This document shows positions 56,508 through 64,000 of a stretch of DNA of 64,000 bases, in pieces. Positions within the stretch are counted from its first letter, which is position 1. The number at the start of each line of letters is the position of its first letter. A program made the translations under genes and the position numbers. The notes under the pieces were generated by a model. That model saw only the letters and a program-made list of their open reading frames with translations. It was not told the DNA's origin and ran no database searches. The stretch spans positions 124,001-188,000 of the forward strand of contig BLAL01000073.1 of the NCBI GenBank assembly GCA_015698045.1. Reading direction: 5' to 3'. This DNA comes from Rhizophagus clarus (lineage: Eukaryota; Glomeromycota; Glomeromycetes; Glomerales; Glomeraceae).

Positions 56508-57270
56508 CATCAACTCCATTCTGCTTATTCCGTCTATAAAATATTTCATTGAAAATATTGCATAATAATTATAAACTTATATTATACTACTGTATCACTG
56601 TTTGACGCGGTTTATCGAATTTTTTTTTATTATAAAACAATAAATTTATGATATATTTTATAAATAACAGATGATCCAGCTTGACGATTGATTAGACATA
56701 AAATTAATTATCCGGTCATGATGTATTTTTTTGATTTTATATTATATTTAAAATACGGATAGATGTATGATATCTAATAAATCCGTGTTTAACCCACTTT
56801 TATTTTTAATTTAGAGGAACAAAATGATAATTGACAATAATTAACACTGCAATTTATCTTGTTTTTCATAGTATAAATCGTTTATAGCTATTAATTATTG
56901 CTAGTATAACATGTTGTAAGAAATTACCTTGTATCAGTCATTCAGTATGTCATTTTGGGATTAGTTTTTTTTAATATTTTTTTTATTACAAATTATATAA
57001 ATATTTTAGTTTCAGACTTAATCTCCCGTCAGATTAAAATTTTTTGCCAAATTCCATCGGTTCATTTAGTTCATTTGGTTCTTTTGAACTTTATTTTTTA
57101 ATAAATAATAATTTCGTTAAAAAAAACAAAAAAAATTTTGAGATTACAACAAGTTTTATTAATTATTTATTCCTGTTTGTCTAAAAATTATAGTATAATT
57201 TATTATTTATTGGTACAAAGCTTTTGTAATAATTCATGTAAACTTCTTGAATCTTGACAAACTACTTTAA
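56508..57270. other. 3' flank of BTB protein 7
   Basis: AT-rich flank with fragments shared with other BTB units (TTCATCGGTT...GAACCTTT-like near 57060 and 37480). No gene. Confidence 0.5.
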
Positions 57271-58787
57271 TCAGTTATCATTTGTGATATGAAATACTTC
57301 ATATTCTTCTACAGAAAAATTTTCTTCCGTCTTTCTGATCTGTTTTTCATACGATTTTTTAATACAACTACTAATTTTATTATCAAAAGAAATTTTACCT
57401 TTACTACCTCCGTATAATTTAAGGTCTCCAATACCAAATGATGGTCCATATATATACCAACACCTTACAGCACATGTTTCATCCTCTACTCGACTAATTA
57501 TACAAGTTTCAATATTTTCTTTATTAATAAAAGAGAAAATAAAACTATCTCTAGTATTACCGTAATTACAAGTATATAAATTTCGATTGTTTTTCCATTC
57601 AATCGGATTATATCCTCCAAGGATTTCATTACTGTCTTTTACTTTGATAATCGTTACAGTATGAGATTTATTATCACAAATTTTATGAAATTCATTAGCT
57701 GTGAATCCGTCGCGAGATCCACGAAAAATTAATTTAAATCCATATGAATTTTTTAACTCATCTGTATCCTCTAATCTATCAATCCATTTTGAGATTATTT
57801 CAGCATGATGAATTGTAATAATTTTTGAATCTATGTTTTTAGATCCCATTTCTTTGATTACCTGCGGTTTTGACGTGTTATTTGGATTGCCCAAAAAGTA
57901 TTTAATGGAATCTTCATATAACTCCTCAGGAATAATCTTTTTATATGGATATACTTTGTTCAAGAATTCTATAGAAGTAAATTTAGTAAATTTAACGAAA
58001 GTAATACATTGTTTCAAAGTATCTTTTAAAGTATTAAAATCATTATTTGAATAGCTTGAAAGATCTGAAGGAAGTCCAGGATTTTGAGTAATACCCCATT
58101 TAAGTACATATTCCCAAACTTGAGCTTCACTCATTTTAATTTTATCATGTTGAATAAGAGAGATTAAAACTTTTTCTGAAATTGAAGTAAAATCAGGTGA
58201 ATTAAAAATTTTTTCTGGTTGCTTTGATATTAACTCTTTGCAAAACTTTTGGAGATCCAAGAAAGTATTTTCAAAGCTCATTTGATATATTAGACTAAAA
58301 TTTTGCTCCATCCACTTTGTCTTGTTTTTAATTAAAAATGATTGTAGATAGATTATTAATTCAAGAAGACTTAGTTCGTTAGCAGCAACCAAGATATTAA
58401 AGATATCTAGATCATTATATTCTTTCAAAGAAAGTTTTCCGCCATAAATATACCTAAATTAAAAAAACGTTGATAAAAAATTAAAAATAATATACAAAAC
58501 GTCAACTATCTCTAGTAATTAGTTTAATACCTTAAAATTATTTGAAAGATTTCAGGTAAAATATTTGGTAATTTAACATGTGTTAAAGTTCCATCATTTT
58601 TCTTTTTATTAGTTGATAAAATTCTTCTCAAATAAGGAGAACGATAATTTAAGATAACCATGTGAGCACGAAAAATTTTTACGTTAGGGCCATTACCAAC
58701 TTCAATTGTAATATCATAATATTCTTTATCATCTAAAACTTCAAGTAAATTTTGAGATAATTTTGGTAAAAATTCATTATCAGCCAT
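57271..58787 (-). CDS. BTB-BACK-TLDc protein 7
   Basis: Exons 58787-58531 and 58453-57271 give 479 residues. BTB (EVLDDKEYYDITIEVGNGPN), BACK (QVWEYVLKWGITQNP) and TLDc (FRGSRDGFTANEF, CDNKSHTVTIIK, EILGGYNP, YGPSFGIGDLKLYGG, SYEKQIRKTEE) are complete. It is very close to protein 6 over the first two thirds, including both intron ends and the 5' flank, but its TLDc resembles protein 5. Small changes at conserved sites (CDNKSH for CDNQSR, GNTRDSF for GTTRDSF) may mean relaxed constraint. Confidence 0.9.
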
Positions 58788-58817
58788 TATAATCGTCTAA
58801 TGTTAAAATAAGAATAA

Positions 58818-58895
58818 TAAAAAAGAGTACAAGAATTTTGTTAATCCTAATTTGTTTAAACGTTTCGGCGTTATATAGTCGATCTTTTTGTAGCA
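58818..58895 (-). promoter_or_regulatory. BTB-family core promoter, diverged copy
   Basis: Minus strand: CTACAAAAAGATCGACTATA, TAACGCCGAAACG, then AAACAAATTAGGATTAACAA, about 35-105 bp before the ATG. TATATAAC takes the place of TATAAAAG. Confidence 0.45.
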
Positions 58896-58899
58896 GGTA

Positions 58900-60309
58900 A
58901 CACTAATATTAATCAACGGTGTAATGTTGATTTGCATATTAGTGTAACGCAGTTTTTTAAGTGTATATTATATTATGTGAAGTTACTTTTTATTTTTAGA
59001 ATAGGTTATTTTCAGGTCCTTCCATGTAATGAACATGAACTGGATATATGGAAGTATTTTTGAGATAACACGATATAATAGACTATAGGGGTATGAAATG
59101 ATCTTAAACTAGAGGTATTATGATTTGTACTCGAGTTTAATAAAAATGTGGTAAAGTAAGATGATTAATAAGCAGGTACTGTATATAATGACATTGTGGT
59201 AAAGAAAGATAGTTAAGTTGTGAGTAGGATGATATAATGACGTGAATAAGAGTTAATGTTATTTAAGGAGAGGATATGGAATTAGGGTATAATGTTTCTT
59301 TTCTTTTTTGTTTTATGATTTTTTTTTTATTGTAAATATTATGTTGTATTTTATTACTAACAAAGAGATGATTTCTGATCATTTGAAGATCTGTGACAAA
59401 TTGATGGTTCTTAAATTAACCAGTTGCTTGCATAATATAAGAACATTACATCATCAATAAATTTTGTAATTATTATTGGGGCTTATCCTCCGATGAAGAT
59501 TACATAATAAAATAAAATTATTTTATTAATAACAAATGATTCGGCTTGATGATTTTACAACCATAAAATTAATCCGGTCGAAATGTAAGTTCTTATTTAA
59601 TTTGATTGTATTTAAATTATAGTAAATGATTTAATACACTTAAAAGCCTATTAGAAACAATTATTTTATAAAAATTTCTAAATAAAAAGAAAGTGGTGCA
59701 TGATTCATAAGACACTTTAACAAAACATTAAGAAAAAAAAAGACATTTTTATTTAATGGTAAAAATTATAAGCTACATCATCCAATTTATACTATCGTAC
59801 AGGAAATCAGTCTCAATAAAAATATAAGGATGTTAATGAATTACTCTTGACAAATCTAATCTTGCCACTTCTCTTCTGACGGTGAAACAGCCTATCTCTA
59901 AATATTTATAAACAACTCATGTTATACAAAATACACTAATTATAATCCCAATTGATCATGAAATTATCTTTATCTGTTATTGTAAGATTAATTTTTTGTA
60001 TTCAATTATACTTTTTTATAAATAATTACTTATTTTTAACTCTTATCGTAATAAAGGTTATTATATGATTCGGGCAAATTTTAACCCGAGTTTATTGACA
60101 TTTCTACAAATGAAATCATCATTTTATTCCACGCCTTTTAATTTTGTGTGTATATATTATTTAACTTAAAATACATTATATTGAAACATGAATATTTAGA
60201 TATAGAAATAAAAACTGTAAAGTATTTATCATAGTATTTATTTTCTTAAAGAAGTTATTATACAATAGTACAATTTTTTAAATAGCTACTGTACATGAAT
60301 CTCGAAAAC
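58900..60309. other. unexplained purine-biased stretch and 3' flank of protein 8
   Basis: Around 59000-59290 the plus strand is G/A-rich (AAGAAAGATAG, GGAGAGGATATGG) with many GATATAATGA-like words, unlike other spacers here. An AATAAA-containing stretch follows near 59455. No open frame of note. After 59500 it is ordinary AT-rich spacer. Confidence 0.4.
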
Positions 60310-61846
60310 CTATTTATCATTTGTGATATGAAATACTTCATATTCTTCTACAGAAAAATTTTCTTCCGTCTTTCTGATTTGCTTTTCATAAGAATTTTTA
60401 ATACAATAATTAGTTTTATTACTAAAAGTAATTTCATCTTGGTAACCTCCATATATTGTAAGGTCACCCTTACCAAATGATGGACCGCATCGATCCCAAT
60501 ACCTTATAGCATGTTTTATATTCTTTACTCGACTAATAATACAATTTTCAATATTTTCTTTATTCATAAAGGAAAAAATAAAACTATCATTGGTAATGCA
60601 AAAATAATGAACAGATTCCCATATAATTGGATTATATCCTCCAAGAATTTCATTACTATCTTTAACTTTAATAATTGTTACAGTACGAGATTGATTATCA
60701 CATTTTTCATGAAACTGTTTAGATGTAAATCCATCACGAGATGCACGAAAAATCAATTTAAATTCATACGAATTTCTTAACTCATCTGTAATTTCTAATC
60801 TATCAATCCATTTTGAGATTATTTCAGCATGTTGAATTGTAATTATTCTAGAATCAATAAACTTTTTAGTTGATCCACAATTACCGTTCGGAGTAATATT
60901 TTTAGTTGGTTTATAATTATTATTCAAAAATAATTTTAATAAGTCAATATATAATTTATTTGGTAGAATTTTTCTATAAGGAAACACATTATTTAAAAAT
61001 TCTCTTGAGGTTAAATTAAAGAATTTCATAAAAGGAATACATCGTTGCAAAGTATTTTTTAAAGCGTTAAAATCATCATTTGAATAACTTGATGGATCTG
61101 AAGAAAGTCCAGGATTTTGAGCAATGCCCCATTTAAGTACATATTTCCAAACTTGAACTTCATTCATTTGAATTTTATCATGATGAACAAGAGAGATCAA
61201 AACTTTTTCCGAAATTGAAATAAAATTAGGTGATTCAAAGATTTTTTCTGGTTGTTTAGATATTAATTCACCACAAAACATTTGGAGATCCAAGAAAGAA
61301 TCGTTTTCGAGGCTAGTCTGGTATATTAGATTAAAATTTTGTTCAACCCAATTTTCTTTGTTTTCAATCAAGAATGATTGTAAATGGGGAATCAGTTCCT
61401 GAAGATTTAGTTCATTAGCAGCAACCAAGATTTTAATAATATCTAAAATATCATATTTCATTAAAGAAATTTTTCCGCCATAAATATATCTAAAACGAAA
61501 ATATGTTAATAAAAAATATATATAAATGTTATACAATAGGTCATAAATTTATGTAAGTACGGTATATCAGCTTAATTATAACTCACCTTAAAATTATTTG
61601 AAAAATTTCAGGTAAAATATTCGGCAATTTAATATGTGTCATAGTTCCGTCATTTTTCTTCTTATTATTAGTTGACAAAATTCTTCGCAAATGAGGAGAA
61701 CGGTAATTTAAAATAACCATGTGAGCACGAAATATTTTTACGATAGGTTCATTACCAACTTCAATTGCAATATCATAATATTTTTCATCATTCAAAATTT
61801 CAAGTAAATTTTGGGATAACTTTGGTAGAAATTTATTATCTGTCAT
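60310..61846 (-). CDS. BTB-BACK-TLDc protein 8
   Basis: Exons 61846-61587 (one codon longer than in the paralogues, TNNKKKND) and 61489-60310 give 479 residues. BTB (EILNDEKYYDIAIEVGNEPI), BACK (QVWKYVLKWGIAQNP) and TLDc (FRASRDGFTSKQF, CDNQSRTVTIIK, EILGGYNP, SFIFSFMNKEN, CGPSFGKGDLTIYGG, SYEKQIRKTEE, EEYEVFHI) are present. FRAS replaces the near-invariant FRGS, and the TTRDSF site reads TNDSF. Closest to protein 2 (NNNYKPTKN linker). The donor is a consensus GTGAGT. ATG 61846 aligns with the paralogues; the frame upstream lacks another ATG. Confidence 0.9.
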
Positions 61847-61861
61847 TTTAATTGTTAATGT

Positions 61862-61925
61862 TAAAATAAAGAACAAGAATTTTGCCAAGCCTAATTTGTA
61901 ATCTTATATTGCAGATCTTTATATC
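61862..61925 (-). promoter_or_regulatory. BTB-family core promoter, shortened copy
   Basis: Minus strand: ATAAAGATCTGCAATATAAG, then ATTACAAATTAGGCTTGGCA, about 20-75 bp before the ATG. The TTTCAC part is deleted. Confidence 0.45.
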
Positions 61926-63367
61926 GGATCGGGATAATTCATAGAATGGAGAATGCCGATTTTAAGCAATATTACCGTCGATGACGTCAAGATCTCCCTT
62001 CCGATAAAACATTTTGCCGTAGGATACTTCAATTACTTCATCCAGGATTATTTTAATTTATTACGTGCATATTAATATATATATTTTTTTTTCAAAAATT
62101 TACTAGTCATGAAACCATGAAACAATTTATTTTAAATTTATATAAATTACTAATGCCTACTGTATCATTAGATGTTTTTTTTAATAAAATAAATTATTTA
62201 TTGAAAACAAGTGATTGGATAATTCAACAGTCATAAAATTTATAAAGCCGTAAATACATTTCAACAAGTATTTACCATGAAATTGCGACTTCAACAGCAC
62301 CAGCAAAAATTTTCTGAAATGTGTATGAATTTTATTTGTCAGATTTTATCTTGTACAAGAAAATTTTCGTGGTCTCTACTTTAAAAATGAAAGAACATTT
62401 GTCATATAATTATATAAAAAAAATGCGAAGAAATGTTTCTTTTTTATATCAGTAATAGATCATTTTTTTGAAAAAAGCCCATTCATACTTGGTAGTTGAA
62501 TAAAATATTTACTGTATATTTAGTATTGATCTATTTTGTTTATCCCTAAATTAGGAGTACGCAATTGATCAATGGAAAAGAATCAATAACTATACCATTA
62601 CTATAACATATATTTCACATAATTTTGGCAAAGATGAAAGATAATAATAGATAAACACATTCGTTATGTTGAATATTAAGCTGTTAAGTTGGTGGAGGAT
62701 AATATCCTGTATATATATATGTCAAGATAAACTAAAAACGTTGCAACTTGTTTTCAACATATAATTTATGTACGAAATAAGTGAATTAAATTGTTTTTTC
62801 CCTTGATTTTTTTTATATTCAAATAAATTGAGAATTACAACTCCATAATTGGATTTGTTGCTTAATGTAGCAATGCATCTTAGAACGATAATTTAACTCT
62901 TATTTCTACTTCAAAACAGAATGAATTTAGAGTACTTTTGTTCAAAATAAATAATTTTATCTAGTTTGAAAAGAAATTCACATTTAGAAAAAATTAGAAC
63001 TGAATAAATAAATATTCTTATTATTTTTATTGAGGTTTTTTAAACTTATGATAAATTGATATAAGCTCATGTGTTTATCTCCATTTAAGATTGTACATTA
63101 CTTTATATAAACTTTATATATAAACTTTGATAATTTACCTAATTTATAATATATCACTTTAGAAATCATAAAAATTTATCAATATTTTTTTTATTTGCTT
63201 CACTTTACTTATAGTTTTCAAATTTACCTACCAAGCTACCAACTTTAAATAAATATTAAAATTTGTCTCAATTATACATACCAGGTTTAATATGATTGTC
63301 TGAATCATACTAATATCCTATAAAAAATAATTTGTGCAAAGTTTCTTGAATTTTGTAAACTATTTAA
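61926..63367. other. spacer and 3' flank of protein 9
   Basis: AT-rich. Shared BTB-flank fragments appear (TCAGATTTTATCTTGTAC near 62340; ACAACTCCATAATTGGATTTG near 62837). No gene. Confidence 0.5.
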
Positions 63368-64000
63368 TCAGTTATCATTTACAACTTTAAATACTTCATA
63401 CTCTTCTACAGAAAATAATTCTGCCGTCTTTCTGATCTGTTTTTCATAATAATTTTTCATACAACAACTAGATTTATTATTAAAAGAGACTTTACCTTTA
63501 CTACCTCCGTATATTTCAAGGTCTCCACTACCAAATGATGGTCCATAAATAAACCAATACCCTATAGCGCATGTTTCATTCCCTACTCGACTAATTAAAC
63601 AAGTTTCGATATTTTCACTATCAATAAAAGAGAAAATAAAACTATCTCCAGTAGTACCAAAACTACCAAAATTACTATGATCATTTTTCCACTCAATCGG
63701 ATTATAACCTCCAAGTATTTCATTTTCATCTTTCACTTTGACAACCGTTACAGTACAAGACTGATTATCACAAATTTTATGAAACTCTTTAGGTGTAAAT
63801 CCATCACGAGATCCACGAAAAATTAATTTAAATTCATATAAATTTTTTAACTCATCTGTATTCTCTAATTTGTCAATCCATTTTGAGATTAATTCCACAT
63901 GTTTATTTGTAATTATTTTTGAATCTATATTTTTAAACCCTATTTCTTTGATTACTTGTGGTTCTGGTCTGTCCAAAAAATATTTAATTGAATCTTCATA
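63368..64000 (-). CDS. BTB-BACK-TLDc protein 9, TLDc part only in window
   Basis: The gene runs off the right edge; the visible 210 codons start in the BACK-TLDc linker (DSIKYFLDRPEPQVIKEIG) and cover the TLDc domain to the stop at 63368. Motifs: ISKWIDKLENTDELKN, FRGSRDGFTPKEF, CDNQSCTVTVVKVKD, EILGGYNP, DSFIFSF, YGPSFGSGDLEIYGG, YYEKQIRKTAELF, EEYEVFKV. It resembles protein 5 in the C-terminal third. C replaces R in CDNQSR. The open frame reaches the window end, so it is probably intact. Confidence 0.88.
   Translation of the reverse strand, partial: YEDSIKYFLDRPEPQVIKEIGFKNIDSKIITNKHVELISKWIDKLENTDELKNLYEFKLIFRGSRDGFTPKEFHKICDNQSCTVTVVKVKDENEILGGYNPIEWKNDHSNFGSFGTTGDSFIFSFIDSENIETCLISRVGNETCAIGYWFIYGPSFGSGDLEIYGGSKGKVSFNNKSSCCMKNYYEKQIRKTAELFSVEEYEVFKVVNDN

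Overview
The window reads as a very AT-rich nuclear contig of an arbuscular mycorrhizal fungus, most like Rhizophagus irregularis (inference). The reasons are: short GT-AG introns, arrays of tyrosine-kinase-like (TKL) kinases with Sel1 or Ser/Asn-rich tails, arrays of BTB-BACK-TLDc proteins, and many decayed DNA transposons. No rRNA, convincing tRNA or CRISPR array was seen.

Layout. Positions 1-31.5 kb hold the kinase half: seven TKL kinase genes (one cut by the left edge; five on the minus strand, two on the plus strand) and at least seven kinase fragments (exon-1, exon-3 or Sel1-tail relics). All seven genes share one five-exon plan with identical intron positions and phases. The catalytic core is uniform but the last exon varies: a Sel1 tail (16.2-17.9 kb and 27.5-29.2 kb), an Asn/Ser-rich tail (7.5-9.1 kb), that tail expanded by a 45-bp coding minisatellite (2.7-5.5 kb), a short duplicated tail (22.3-23.6 kb), or almost none (30.3-31.5 kb). 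The kinases at 22.3 and 27.5 kb lie in a tandem duplication of roughly 5 kb. A broken gene at 13.3-15.3 kb has a weak MACPF-like signature.

Positions 35.2-64 kb hold the BTB half: nine two-exon BTB-BACK-TLDc genes (one on plus, eight on minus, the last cut by the right edge; one carries a frameshift) and two degenerate relics. The genes at 41.6 and 45.3 kb lie in a second tandem duplication, and the second copy collected several later insertions. Each family has its own conserved upstream block with a TATA-like core about 50-95 bp before the ATG. The two blocks differ.

Mobile DNA is the most informative part. (1) Two copies of a roughly 940-bp palindrome-rich element (TATGG...CCATA ends, exact 6-bp target duplications) sit at 10.2 and 31.9 kb. 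The first is nested in a TCCGGA-rich CACTA-like element, and a second copy of that host at 55.8 kb preserves the uninterrupted insertion site. (2) Several hAT-like non-autonomous elements have 8-bp target duplications (26.2, 39.4, 44.9, 48.5 kb). (3) A likely 5'-truncated retro-insertion has a 14-bp target duplication (47.2 kb). (4) Two hAT-type transposase relics lie at 21.4-21.9 and 51.6-53.3 kb.

How the genes might work together can only be inferred. The kinases look like cytosolic signalling proteins with Sel1 or low-complexity interaction tails, and the BTB-BACK-TLDc proteins look like possible Cullin-3 adaptors. Nothing in the sequence ties individual members to a pathway. The picture is of birth-and-death evolution of two expanded families, not a new operon-like system.
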